DNA of 64,000 bases from Cantharellus purpuraceus (GCA_025174535.1 JALBUN010000049.1:1550001-1614000), one strand, 5' to 3'. Counted from the first letter of the stretch, positions 34,181 through 44,619 are shown. Numbers and translations: made by a program. The notes: a model not told the origin generated them from the sequence alone.

Positions 34181-35362
34181 ATGTCAAACCCTTTGGCAAG
34201 CATGAGCGTGGCTGAGCTTGAGCAGCTGCTCTTGGCCCGACGGAAAGAAGAGGAGGAGGAGCGGAAACGGAAAGAGGAGGAGGAAGCAGAACGGAGACGG
34301 AAGGAGGAGGAGGAGGCAGAATGGAGATGGAAGGAGGAGGAGGAGGCAGAACGGAGACGGAAGGAGGAGGAGGAAGCAGAACGGAGACGGAAGGAGGAGG
34401 AAGAGGCAGAATGGAGACGGAAGGAGGAGGAGCAGAGGTGGAAAGAGGCGGTGGAGACAGATCGGAGATGGAAGGAGGAGGAGGCAAAAGCCGAGAGAGC
34501 TTGCAGGGTAAAAGAACTTGCGGCAGCGATGGAGGCCGTGAGACTGAAGGAAGTGGAGGAGCAGGTGCACGAGCTAGAGGCCGCCATGGAGGTAGAGGAG
34601 GAGGTGACCGGGGCAGGGGGAACCAGCCACCCAGGAAGTCCAAGTGTGCCAATACAGACAGGGACCCCGGAAGTTGCCATTATTTCCGTTACACGGTCGG
34701 AGACAACTCACCCAACAACTGTCACTGCGGTTGACTTGCCATTACGTCCATGGGTACGGCCATTATTTGGGTTGGGTGCAGCTGAGGAAGATGAAGCGGC
34801 AGAGGCTGAGAGAGCGGAGGTGGAGGTGGACCCTGATGCCAATATGGAGCTCGATGCAAATGCGGAGCCCGAGGCAGGTGTGGATGTCGGAATGGATGTG
34901 GAGCTGGATCCGACTTCGAATTGTTACAAGGAAATGGCTTGGGTAGCCGCAGTCGAGGCTCACAAAAGGGTGGAGCTCTACGCCACGACCACCAAGAAAA
35001 ACCTCGACGTCGCGGTCTTTTCATTGAAGGCGTACCCGAGTGTGGATACGGAGAAGCGGGAGGCGGATCAGAGGGTCATATGGTGTAAGGCGGAGAGTTG
35101 CATTTTGGCAACCCATAAGAAGGAGCTGCGTGTTGCTAGGTCGGTGATCCAGCTTTGCAAGCGTGAGATGGAGAAGGCAGCAGCAGAACAGCAGGACAAG
35201 GAGGAGGAGAGGGAACATTTGGAGGCCGCAGCGAGAAGGGGTGGACCACCCAAGGCTCTGGCTCCAACGGAGCCATTCGGTGACGAGCCAGGATGCATCG
35301 GACATATATCAAACCACTCTGACAGTCCAACTCTGCCAGCGTCTTTTCGTACCAACTTTTAA
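34181..35362 (+). CDS. Coiled-coil accessory protein antisense to chromovirus pol
   Basis: A 393-residue frame from an ATG (MSNPLASMSVAELEQLLLAR) 31 bp after a clean TATA box (CATATAAAAGG, 34140-34150). Residues about 15-110 are a highly charged coiled coil built of a 10-residue repeat (A-E-(R/W)-R-R-K-E-E-E-E), encoded by at least six 30-bp tandem units. An acidic/Asp-Glu-rich middle follows (about residues 205-245). Then comes an alpha-helical part with YKEMAWVAAVEAHKRVELY, and a tail containing CIGHISNHSDSP. There is no gag, zinc knuckle or membrane segment. It lies on the strand opposite pol inside the same element. Function unknown; the host could read it from its own promoter. Confidence 0.6.
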   Translation: MSNPLASMSVAELEQLLLARRKEEEEERKRKEEEEAERRRKEEEEAEWRWKEEEEAERRRKEEEEAERRRKEEEEAEWRRKEEEQRWKEAVETDRRWKEEEAKAERACRVKELAAAMEAVRLKEVEEQVHELEAAMEVEEEVTGAGGTSHPGSPSVPIQTGTPEVAIISVTRSETTHPTTVTAVDLPLRPWVRPLFGLGAAEEDEAAEAERAEVEVDPDANMELDANAEPEAGVDVGMDVELDPTSNCYKEMAWVAAVEAHKRVELYATTTKKNLDVAVFSLKAYPSVDTEKREADQRVIWCKAESCILATHKKELRVARSVIQLCKREMEKAAAEQQDKEEEREHLEAAARRGGPPKALAPTEPFGDEPGCIGHISNHSDSPTLPASFRTNF

Positions 35363-35484
35363 ATAGCGCCGCAACTCCCTCTCCACCTCAGTCTCTAATT
35401 CTAGCCATCGATCGTCACTCGTGTTTCATCGCCATCGATCATTATCAGCCTTCTATTCACACTGATCCTTTCATCATCATTCAC

Positions 35485-35814
35485 ATGGCTTCCCATTCTA
35501 TTCCCCTCTCCAACATCGCTTCTAATAATACATCACACTGGTCTCTGGACACAGAGGACTATCAAAAATACGCCGAGCTCCACAGGCATGTTAAGCCACC
35601 TCCACATGTCAAAATACTTCCAAAACTCTTTCAACATCCAAGATCCCCACCATGTCTCTCTTATGCCATTGGCAATCCCATATTCTTTCACAATTCCATT
35701 GAACCATATACATTCCTCGACATTTCGCCTCTATATCATAACACAGATAGAAGAGTCAAACGTGAGGTAGAATTTCAGTCGCCATCGCCGACCTATCCTC
35801 CCACTTCAATCTGA
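35485..35814 (+). CDS. Accessory protein related to ORF3 of the first chromovirus
   Basis: A 109-residue frame, ATG in CACATGG context, 122 bp after the coiled-coil ORF on the same strand. By eye it aligns with the protein at 7867-8304: HWSLDTEDY against TWSVDSRDT, a shared PPP-x-V block, and AIGNPIFFHNSIEPYTF against IRDPLFIGNYDIPYAF. A possible continuation beyond the stop (WDTIWRWIT near 35850) suggests the frame may be truncated. Function unknown. Confidence 0.5.
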   Translation: MASHSIPLSNIASNNTSHWSLDTEDYQKYAELHRHVKPPPHVKILPKLFQHPRSPPCLSYAIGNPIFFHNSIEPYTFLDISPLYHNTDRRVKREVEFQSPSPTYPPTSI

Positions 35815-36206
35815 CTCAGGTTACATCGTGTCAGGCAAAGGGACCGAATACTCTTGGAATGGGATACCATATGGAGATGGATCACTAAGACAATAAGGAG
35901 TATTTGTTGTGGATGCTGACTGAAGTCCTCATGTGACTCAGGGTCAATTTACCTTCAGAGCCATAGGGAAAATGGTATTGGTGGATGTTTCTATTGTTCT
36001 TTTATATGACTCACCCCTGTTTCATCTTTTAATTCATTCATACACAACTTACTCATCCTTGTTCTATTTTTGGTTCTTTTATTACTCATCACCCCCTATT
36101 CTTACAAAGATTACCCCTATTTGTCATTTCATTTCTCCATGATTTCCCCATTAGTAGTTCAACTTCACATGCTTCGTCAGCTGGCTTGATCAGTATTTCT
36201 TGCATC

Positions 36207-36568
36207 TGTGAGGGCGACGCTGATGACGAGGCCACAACAACAAGATACTCAATAAGTGAGAGCCGATAAGAAATAATGCCAGCTGGTACAGCAGATATCC
36301 TCAGTCTATACAGCTGTTTCTGATAAATACATGGGACTTACCTGGTACAGCGGATATCCTCAGAGATCAAGCTGAGGGGATCACACTGCACCAAGGCGAG
36401 TCTTTATACTAAATGATGGAGACGGATAGGAGAACCAAGATAGGGGAGGAAAGATAGGGGAAGTGATAGGGGCAATGAAATAGGGGAGACGCACCCTGAC
36501 AGGCTGTGCTGATAGGGGTGTCAAGAGAAAATACTAAAAATAGAATATGACTTATTTGAACCCTGACA
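36207..36568 (-). repeat. Solo LTR of the first chromovirus
   Basis: 362 bp with TGTGAGGG...CCCTGACA ends in reverse orientation and a perfect duplication GCATC (36202-36206 and 36569-36573). It contains the 59-bp intron-like block (36283-36341). It keeps some CpG sites that have decayed in the LTRs of 2352-8719. Confidence 0.95.
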
Positions 36569-36624
36569 GCATCATATTGCATCATTTGCTCCTCATATTG
36601 TGTCGTTGTGCCCTGGGGATTTGT

Positions 36625-36634
36625 ATATAAAAGG
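36625..36634 (+). promoter_or_regulatory. TATA box for antisense accessory gene
   Basis: TATATAAAAG lies 55 bp right of the solo LTR's target duplication and upstream of the open frames that lead to the cysteine-cluster ORF. A repeated motif (ACGCTCTAAG/ACGCTCTATG) follows near 36700-36720. Confidence 0.45.
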
Positions 36635-37044
36635 GCGCTAGTTTTCACCTTTGGAATCAATCAACAAGTTTTCAGCCATCACTCTAAAGTCAAAGTCCAC
36701 GCTCTAAGTCTACGCTCTATGCTCTACATCACAATCCATCACCTCTACACTGAGGTAAAACACCTTGGTTCAATGATCAGATTTCCCTCTGCCACCGAGA
36801 GGTTGCTTTTCTTGAAACCAGCTTTCACGTACCTCCCAACCGGGCTTCGCATTGTCATCCAGTCACAGAGCATGATCAGCCATCGGGACCGACCTTTTGC
36901 TCCCATCCCCATCCAACCACAGAGCACTATTCCACTTTCCTATTACTCAGTGCCACCCCTACCCCTGATTGATCTTTGGAGTGCTGAACAACTGCGTTAC
37001 ACACCATCTGTTTGCTAGGACCATTGTGCGCAGGCTTATAGGAT

Positions 37045-37653
37045 CTATTCCTTAAGCGAACCGACATCGGTGGACCCGGCGTAACTTGCGACTTATGTCG
37101 TGATGCAGGCGTGGAGTGCATGTGGCCTACTGGCCCAACTCGCCAACTTCAGTCTTGCGATCGTTGTCAGGGTCGGAAAGGAGGGTGTAGGATCGATGGG
37201 AAGTTCAAGCCCCGACTAGTGGTACAAGGAGGGGCAGAGAAAGAATCAGAAGGTCGTCCAACCAAAAAGTGGCGGACGGAGGCGGGTGCTGTGGCAGCCG
37301 GGGGTAGCGGTGTTGGATCGGAAGGGACGACGACCGGTGCAGGTACGGGGCGCATCTCGGCGCCCAATAGTACCATGGGCCAGCTTATCCGGCTGGTTAA
37401 CCTGCAGTCGGAGCACCTTCAGCGGACGGAGGGGTTGCTAGTGGACTTGGTGAAAATGATGAAATGGAAGGAGGTTCTGGAGGGTCGGTGGACGGCTGAG
37501 TTATGTTGGTTGCGGAAGTTCATGGCCCCTTTGGATGAGGATTCAGACATGGGAGATGAGAAGGATTGGGTGTCGGATGTAGAGAGTGATGAGGAGTTGG
37601 AGACAGAGCCTGAGGTAGATAAGGGAAAGGGGAAAAGGAAATGCGATGTATAA
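37045..37653 (+). CDS. Zn2Cys6-pattern protein antisense to chromovirus pol
   Basis: The frame is open from 37045 (after an in-frame TAG) to 37653 and has no ATG before the cysteine motif, so an upstream exon is likely. The sequence CTTATAG at 37038-37044 could be a splice acceptor. A possible first exon (ATG at 36718, donor GTAAAA at 36754) would fit phase 0, but this is guesswork. Cysteines follow CX2CX6CX12CX2CX6C (CDLCRDAGVEC then CDRCQGRKGGC), the spacing of fungal binuclear zinc clusters. Then come a basic stretch (RPTKKWRTE), a Gly/Ala-rich linker, a helix (EHLQRTEGLLVDLVKMM) and an acidic tail (DEDSDMGDEKDW). Likely nuclear and nucleic-acid binding. It ends 148 bp from the convergent pol stop. 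Confidence 0.55.
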   Translation, partial: LFLKRTDIGGPGVTCDLCRDAGVECMWPTGPTRQLQSCDRCQGRKGGCRIDGKFKPRLVVQGGAEKESEGRPTKKWRTEAGAVAAGGSGVGSEGTTTGAGTGRISAPNSTMGQLIRLVNLQSEHLQRTEGLLVDLVKMMKWKEVLEGRWTAELCWLRKFMAPLDEDSDMGDEKDWVSDVESDEELETEPEVDKGKGKRKCDV

Positions 37654-37800
37654 AAGTAAAAATGAGAATGATTATAATTTCAGAGCGGAGAAAAATGAGG
37701 CGGAGTGATTCCTGTGGAGTTTTTGGGCAGGCATGTAATTTCCCTTGACTTGTAATAAAATGATGATGTGAAATAATAGAATTAGCATTAGTAATTGAAC

Positions 37801-38749
37801 TTAAAGATTCATAAGGGGGCCAGGTTTGTCTGGATAAGCAGAGTGAAAGTCAGAGATGGATTCGGATGCATGATCAAGTTCGGACGCGGAGATCCATGAG
37901 GATTCTTCATCAGTGCCTTCGTATCCAGTCCATTTGACTAAGTACTGGAGCTTGCACTTGTATCGACGGTCAATCTTTGAGTCCAGGATCTCAGAGATCT
38001 CATATTCATTGTCTCCTTTGATGATGATTGGGGGAGGTGGAGATTGCGTGCAACCGGAGATCTCGTTTGTGGTAGTGGGTTTGAGCATTGATATATGGAA
38101 GACCAGATGAACTGCTTGGACCACCCGTCCATTGAAGAAACTCTCCGAGAAATACTTAGGTCCTTATGAGGTCATTGCTCGTGCGGGCAGCAGTCGGAGG
38201 GTGAAGGACCTGCTGCCCGCATGAGCAATGACCTCATAAGGACCTAAGTATTTCTCGGAGAGTTTCTTCAATGGACGGGTGGTCCGGAAGTGTTCAGCCT
38301 TAACAAATACTTTGTCTCCGATTTGCAGGTCCAGAGCCGGAATGCGGCGTCGGTCTGCAGAGACTTGATATTGTTTCTGGGCATCAGAGATGGTCTCTCG
38401 GAGATGTTGGTGTAGTTGATCAAGGTCGATTACAAATTGGTGGGCTTTGGTGGAGGCAAGTTCTTTCTCAGGGTAGACGGAGATGTTCGGATGGTAGCCT
38501 TTATTAGCAAAGAACGGAGAGACGCCAGTAGTCGCGTTCGGCGCATTGTTGTATGCAAACTCTGCTATTGGAAGTAGGTCAGCCCAGTTGTCTTGTTGAT
38601 AGTTACAATAGATTCAGAGATATTGTTCCAGGGACTGATTCATTCGTTCTGTTTGTCCATCTCCTTCAGGGTGGTATCTGGAGGTGAAATGAAGCTTCAT
38701 GTCAAGAGCCTTTCCTAATGTGTGGAAGAAGGAGGACATGAACTTCGAG
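37801..38749 (-). pseudogene. Chromovirus pol C-terminus with chromodomain, family 2
   Basis: Minus-strand coding for the integrase tail (YHPEGDGQTERMNQS near 38660, then KKLSEKYLGPYEVI) and a chromodomain (EYEISEILDSKID, LQYLVKWTGYEG), ending at the stop at 37801. The segment 38118-38285 is a foldback that interrupts the frame between FTLRL and QAVHLVFHISML, so this copy is broken. The right edge is cut by repeat copy B. Confidence 0.85.
38118..38285. repeat. 76-bp inverted duplication inside pol
   Basis: Arms 38118-38193 and 38210-38285 are complementary over 76 bp with a single mismatch, separated by 16 bp. The right arm is the normal pol sequence. The left arm is its reverse copy, put in where the related element at 10484-11045 continues normally. 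Confidence 0.9.
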
Positions 38750-40181
38750 TGTTTTGGAACCCGCAAAATTATGGTGTTAGGGCAAACTCTAAATCACCAC
38801 AATTCCGTGAATGAACAGCTGAGAAGAATATCAAACCCTGCTGCAGCACAACTCCAGAAACGATTTAATGTTTGTACTTTGGTTACAATCCTTTGTATTG
38901 GTCAATGCAGACTATACGCAGAAAGGTAATATGTTTCTTAGCAGCAAGAAATGAATAAGACTTCCAGAGTCTAGAGTTCACGGACGCTTAGGGGTCCAGA
39001 TATTCCAAAAAGAGGGGAATGCACTTAGAGGCTAAAGGAAGTAGGTGGATGAATCCAACCGTCCAACCAGTGGCACTCAGAAGCGGGTAACAGCAATGTG
39101 TGAAGTAGTCTAGCAACTGCTTCACACGAGTTCAAGCTTCTAATGCTCTGCAAAGGCAGTACACACTAGTTACTTAAACAAGAGCACTAATGGCAGGACT
39201 ATCGACAGACAATCTCACCCTGTAGATTCGTAGTCATGTGAGGCAGATACTACACTCACGCCCAAAGCAGGAATATCACTACTTCGAGTGCAATCAAGTA
39301 CAGTTACACAACTGTAAAAGATCCTTGAACTGGTAATCAACAGTTACTGAGATAGAGGATGACACTGTATGTCACTCTAGTCACACTGGTGTGCAGAAGA
39401 TGGGTAGAATATGATGATATGTTATTCTTTCAGAGGCAGAATGGCCTCCTTATATATTGTATTTACAGGGGCTGACTAATGGTTCTGGAATATTCTACCT
39501 ATTAATAGATGGAAACTACTGGAAGGTTGTGGAAGGTGGAAGAAAGGGGTAGAATATTCCAAGCCAATCACAGGATCTGATCACAGCACTAACACTGATC
39601 AGGAGCTGAATAATGGTTCTGGAAAGTTCTATCTAATAATAGAGGGAAACAGCTAGAATGTTATGGAAAGGGGTAGAATATTCCAAGGCAATCACCTGAT
39701 TTGATCACCCATCAGCTGATCTGATCCCTGAGCTAGGCACTGATCAGGTGAAAAGAAGGGTGTCCACCCTGTTTTCTGCACTGGTTTGGACAGCCATGGA
39801 TAGCCACATGTCAGGTGATGATCTGCATGGAAAATAGTGCCCTGAGAGGCTGTGGTTGTTAAGTTACAGAATATTTATTGATCAGAGACATCTGAGCTTG
39901 AATTCAGGCCAAATGCCTGGTCCAAAAGGGGAGAGGCGGCTGTGCGAAGGTTTGTGGGCGCCTATGGGTCCACAACTGTAGCACAGCAGAAATAAATGAT
40001 TCTGAGCCGAGTTCTGCATGGAATATTCCCGAAAAAATATGGAAAAATAGAGAATATTTGAATAAGTCCATTCCAGGTACAAGCATCAAATATATGCTGA
40101 TATTTAGGAATGGAAAAGCAAAGAATAGCACATTGGTGCTGCATAAATGGAATTTGATAGGGAAAAGGTGGTTCCCATACA
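38750..40181 (-). repeat. 1.43-kb dispersed repeat, copy B
   Basis: Same length and orientation as copy A (812-2243), with roughly 20 differences seen by eye, several of them C-to-T or G-to-A. Ends GGTTCCAAAACA/TGTATGGGAACC as read on the minus strand. It truncates the chromovirus pol on its left. No target duplication (TCGAG against GCTCG). Confidence 0.7.
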
Positions 40182-40205
40182 GCTCGGCCTTAAATGGAGA
40201 GATAC

Positions 40206-40746
40206 TGTTATGACTATATTCATTAACGTCCAGATCCCCGTCTGATCCACTCAGATCCCCACGCATATGAAATCTATCCTCCATTTGGGAATTGTCATGT
40301 CTCCATTTATCTGTCTGATTGTCACTGCTGAATCTCGCCCATCCATCTCCAGTTCCAATTGATGCATCAGCATCACCATAGGAACCCAGACATCTGTCCC
40401 CGTTGGACTCGGACATACTCATGTAAGGCCATCGGCCTCGGAGACCCATCACTGGAGTAATTATTATTAGATTTCAAATATGTATTTAAGTTGCCCAACT
40501 GGGGACTTCATTCCCCAGTTCGAATATCAAATCATGCCTAGTTCCTAAGTCTGATCCTAACTCTCTAAGTTGTACTCCGTCTCCAAAATCTCGGACACCA
40601 GTATTAGTGAGGGCGCAGCACATAAGCTGAAGCCAAGTCTGTCCCAACCCCCATGACATACCCCAACTCCCTCTCCGACTCTGACCCAACCTCCAACCCA
40701 ATCTCCAACCCAACTTCTGACCCCCAATCGGACCTAGTGCATAACA
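40206..40746 (+). repeat. LTR (d) of chromovirus family 2, edge of transposon nest
   Basis: 541 bp, TGTTATGACTATATTC...GTGCATAACA, plus orientation. It is preceded at 40182-40205 by the internal 3' end sequence shared with LTR (c), so it is a 3' LTR whose body has been replaced by repeat copy B. Host sequence starts at 40747. Confidence 0.75.
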
Positions 40747-40922
40747 TCTATCAACTTGATTGTGAACACATCCCATGGGCTTACTTAGTGCAGCTGTAAT
40801 GGCAAACTTGTAAGCCACACTAGTGCGACAAAACAGTTTCATGCATGCATGTCCCCAGTATGAGCGGCGACTTACTTATCCGACGCGATCTGAACTGCGG
40901 CCTGTTCTGTTTGGGAAGACAT
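40747..40922 (-). pseudogene. Possible 5' stub of a host gene cut by the transposon nest
   Basis: The minus strand has an ATG at 40922 reading MSSQTEQAAVQIASD, a GTAAGT donor, then after a CACTAG acceptor a second open piece (VAYKFAITAALSKPMG) that runs straight into the LTR end at 40746. If real, the gene lost everything downstream. No family is recognised. Confidence 0.35.
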
Positions 40923-42230
40923 GGCGTTGGCACAATGTAAAGTAACGTGTACCGAGTGGGCTAGTATGTCGAGAGTGGCTTTGAGTATGAGATGGGCAGA
41001 AAGTGACACGAAACTCATACACATATAGGAACTCTGGGGAGCGCTACCTGTGTGAGAGAATCTTGATTATCAACAGAACTGGCAGAGCGACGCATGCAGC
41101 GATGCTACCGGAACAGATTTTGCCTCGTGCCCGCAGTTCGGATATTTTCCGATTAGAAGGTGCGTTGCGGCCCTATGCAGCTCTGTGGGTTCTAGGCAAT
41201 ATGCTGTCTGGAACCGTCCCTGGAACTGTAAAATTTTTCTCAGTTTTGGTTCAAGACTCTCGAACAATTGTCCTTAGAAAGAAGGCAGGACAAGAACGCA
41301 CATGTACATACACGATGACGGTTGCTGGGCTTAAGGGCTTCTTTGTTCATAGTCAAATCCTTTGGTACTTTGTTGACGAAAGCGTTAGCTTCTTTGAATT
41401 CAAGTTTTGATTCATCAGTAGTAGTTTGGAGGTGGTTGGAGGGAGATGATGGAGGATATGAAATAGGGTATCACGACAGCTGCTACAGGCGACTTGCAAC
41501 AGCTTGAATTGGAGCACCTAAGCCCCCCACCAGGTACGGTGTATAAAGACAGAACAAGTGATGCGCATGCTTTTGGGGTATCTAGTCAACCGTTCTACAT
41601 TGGCCGTCATGAATCCAGGCACTTATGCAGCCGCATATAGTCATCAAGGAAGGTTGGTAGGACAACGAACCATTGGAGCGTCTGAAAGAGCAAGCAGCAC
41701 CAGATGAAGATTTGATGATTCCGATGGTCTGATGATATCGCTAGCCGAGGCCTGCGGTTGTCATCACGATTCTGCAGTAGCAATTCGAATTGTAGAGAGA
41801 GAGGTAGTTTCCCCGGTTATTCGGACCATACAGACAGGACGCGCACCCGTATGAGCGTACCGACTGAAAGCTGCCAAGCCTTCAAAAAAGTCGTCGCGAT
41901 TAAGCCATTCACAGAGTGGCACTGGCACCAGATGAGGGTGTGATGGACAAAACGATGGAGAGGAAACCAACGTATGCGAATTAAGATTATTATTGAATGA
42001 CGATCTGCCAGTAACGGAAGTAGTGCTCATGCCAGTAAATCCCAGGGGTAAGCCCTGTGGGTATATCAGAATAATTCCATATCGCTGAAGCTTACAGTAA
42101 TTCCCTAGACTGAGCTGGAAGGGTACAAAGCGAAGGCGGCTGCAGTTTTTGCTGCATCCAGAGCACCGAAGCGCCAAGCTGCCGTCTATTCGGGACTCAG
42201 AGCAATATCGTTTGGGACTCCGACACGGTC
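40923..42230. other. Spacer without a supportable gene
   Basis: Frames such as 41003-41410 and 41764-42177 are open but show no motifs, no exon chain and no hydrophobic pattern. Nothing further is seen before the membrane-protein gene at 42231. Confidence 0.45.
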
Positions 42231-43498
42231 ATGGTAACTGCATGTTGGATATCCCCAGTGCTCGCAAGCTTTTTGCTGACCACCGTTACCGCCCAAAAAA
42301 ATGACTTCAACGATGGTACGGGTTTCGATGCACCCCCGCTAGAGATTGCCAACCTAGCATTCTATACCCTGCTCCTCTTCGCGACTCTTGTACAAGTCGT
42401 TTGCGCCGTATCGTATCTTTTTCGTGGACGCTCACCTCATCTATTACCCGGAATTTCAGCGATTGTGGCCCTCTTGATTTTATGCATTTCATATGCTTTG
42501 GGCATTGCAATCACAGTAGCTGCATGGACATTCGACCAGGATTCTGTTCAGATCATTGATGGCGTGGAATATCTCCACATCGATGTCGCTGCCTCTCTGT
42601 TTTTTGAATGGGTCGATCCGGCGATGTTCACGGTTGTCGCGCTCGTCTTACGAGATCGCTACCTCACTTGCACTAAACCCCCAGTTCTGTCCTCAGCTCC
42701 AGACCGTTCGCTTCTCCTATTCACCCTCCTCACATACCTTTCAATTGCGGTAATGGTTGTCACATCAAGCGCTAGCACCGGTATCTTCGGAGCTGCATAT
42801 ACTGCGCTATATAACGAGGCTATATTAGACGAACAATTCAGTGCTCGGATCAGACTTTCCAACCATTTTGACTACGCATTTGTCGCATTTTCCATCGTTA
42901 CAACTATTTTTCTCACCGCATTTGCATCTGTGGTAAAACGTCGTGCCAAAACTGATAAAGTAGGTTCTTACCTCTTTCCTTCGTAGTTGTATTATCTAAA
43001 CTCTTCAAGATTACTTCGGTCACGCTATTCTATATTATTCCCACTCTCTGTGCTCGGGCACTCGCTCGGCTAATATTTGAGATCATCAATGCTCTTCTTC
43101 CTCGCAGTTCCTCTTGGACGGACAATGACGCGTTCGCTCTCGATCTCGCGTCTACAGTTGTTTACGGCGTGCTCTTCTTCATCGTGGCCTCCATTTTGCT
43201 GTACTTCCTTTTGGTCCCGCGGCTGTGGAATAGTACACATCAGCAACGACCCTATGATAACTCCTCTCACCAGCAATACGCCTATGCCCTAGGGGGCATG
43301 GAGCCTGCAACAGAGTGTCCAGAACGACAGGGATACCCAAGCCAGCCACAGAATTACCCGGGATCCGGTGCCTCCCATCCGGGTCTGTATCCTCCAGCGG
43401 CAGGAGAGCATTACGCGAAGTCGCAAACCAGCTTTCAAGTAGTATCAGACGCTTCCACTGAAGGTAAAATGCTGCCACCTGGGTCTATACCACAATAG
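42231..43498 (+). CDS. Unrecognised multi-pass membrane protein
   Basis: Two exons (42231-42959 and 43010-43498, intron GTAGGT...CAAG) give 405 residues. A signal-like start (MVTACWISPVLASFLLTTVTA) is followed by about seven hydrophobic helices: NLAFYTLLLFATLVQVVCAV; AIVALLILCISYALGIAI; MFTVVALVL; LLLFTLLTYLSIAVMVV; AFVAFSIVTTIFLTAF; SVTLFYIIPTLCARAL; VVYGVLFFIVASILLYFLLV. A cytoplasmic Gln/Pro/Tyr-rich tail closes the protein (residues about 315-405). The layout resembles the fungal seven-helix receptor-like or Pth11/Rta1-like plan, but no defining motif is recognised. Confidence 0.75.
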
Positions 43499-44619
43499 CG
43501 TCCCTTTCGAGTGCCAGCATCTGCCTATTTTGGATGCAGGAACTCTGTAGTCCTCTGATAACTATCAGGACGTTGTGTCAGAATACGGTTACTGTCAGCT
43601 TTCCGGATGTCATACAAGCGGCATGTTCGTCAGCTCGGATGCGTTGATTTGTTTCAGAAGTAGACCTCGAACTTGACCAAATTATGTACCATGTCAATTT
43701 CTAATGCTCACCACTGCTAGCTCGCGTCACCATGTCATAATCATGACTTGTATTATACTGCCTGTCGTTTCTTTGTCAGTTAGTCTCATCCTTAGTTTGC
43801 GTCTGGTGGAACATCGCCCATGCGTTTGCTTTCGCTGACTGTAATTACAGATTCAAACATCAAGGATTCCGTGGATGATGTCGGCTGCCTTCTTTCCAAT
43901 AGCATACCAGATGGCTTTAATTTTACATAAATGATAACAAGAGAGGAGAGATGTACCACACATACTTGTATATCAGCCGCGACAAGAATGGATATAATTG
44001 AGATAACGATGCGCAGCTTCTGAGTACCAGACACTGAGTATTATCAAGACACATGACACTTGGTTCATACCCTCAGTGATCATCGATATTTGACAGTTTC
44101 AGTCTCCATCCTCTCCGCCATAAAACTGAATACGCACATGTGTAGTCAAATCTATCTAATACTCAGATTCCAATAATTTGAACGCGGGTGCTTCGACCTG
44201 CTAGAGATCATCCTGCACTGTGAGACCAGCTGATAATGTTCCTGATGCCTTCTGCTCTTTTATTCTCTGCCTTGGAAATGAGGCCTACTATCGAAGTCAC
44301 CGGAAAATACCTTCCACTTGCCTTGTGAGATTCTCGAGGGGCGTGGACTAATGCAGGCCACTTGCAACACCTGGTTCCGTAATGACAGGTTCAAGGAAGC
44401 AGACAAGCCGAACTCTACTTATGATTTTTAAGCCAGAAAATATTAGCCAAATTGAAAACAATTGGGTTTGGTAATAAATAAGTGGCTCCGAAAGAGCCTC
44501 ACGCCCGGCCTGAACAGTCTAGGCAGAAAGATCGGAGTTATCGCAGCCGCCATGTGGCTTAGTCATCTTACATCTCGACTGCTTCATTCTCTCATCATCG
44601 TTGTTCGGTTCAGCCCAGC
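43499..44619. other. Intergenic, no gene supported
   Basis: A short minus-strand frame at 43792-44034 contains a hydrophobic run (LRIVISIISILVAADI), but the surroundings lack matching exons. It may be a relic of a membrane-protein gene. Nothing else is seen. Confidence 0.4.

Larger units (their letters stand above)
34040..38749 (-). mobile_element. Body of reverse-oriented chromovirus with antisense accessory genes
   Basis: In element orientation (minus) this holds the pol C-terminus (38749 down to 37801), then about 3.7 kb, then the 3' LTR (c). The 3.7 kb contains plus-strand genes running against pol: 34181-35362, 35485-35814 and 37045-37653. It also contains a solo LTR of the first chromovirus (36207-36568). 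The 5' half of the element is missing, because repeat copy B begins at 38750. Confidence 0.65.

Noticed and set aside
34120..34680. Long minus-strand Ser/Pro-rich frames opposite the coiled-coil ORF
   Set aside because: They mirror the 30-bp GGA-rich repeats. The plus-strand frame has the TATA box and a plausible start.
812..40181. Copies A and B as the two LTRs of one giant element
   Set aside because: They enclose host genes and several unrelated elements, and have no matching target duplications. Separate copies of one repeat fit better.
41003..41410. Plus-strand frame of 135 residues
   Set aside because: No motif, no credible neighbouring exons and no hydrophobic pattern; treated as chance.
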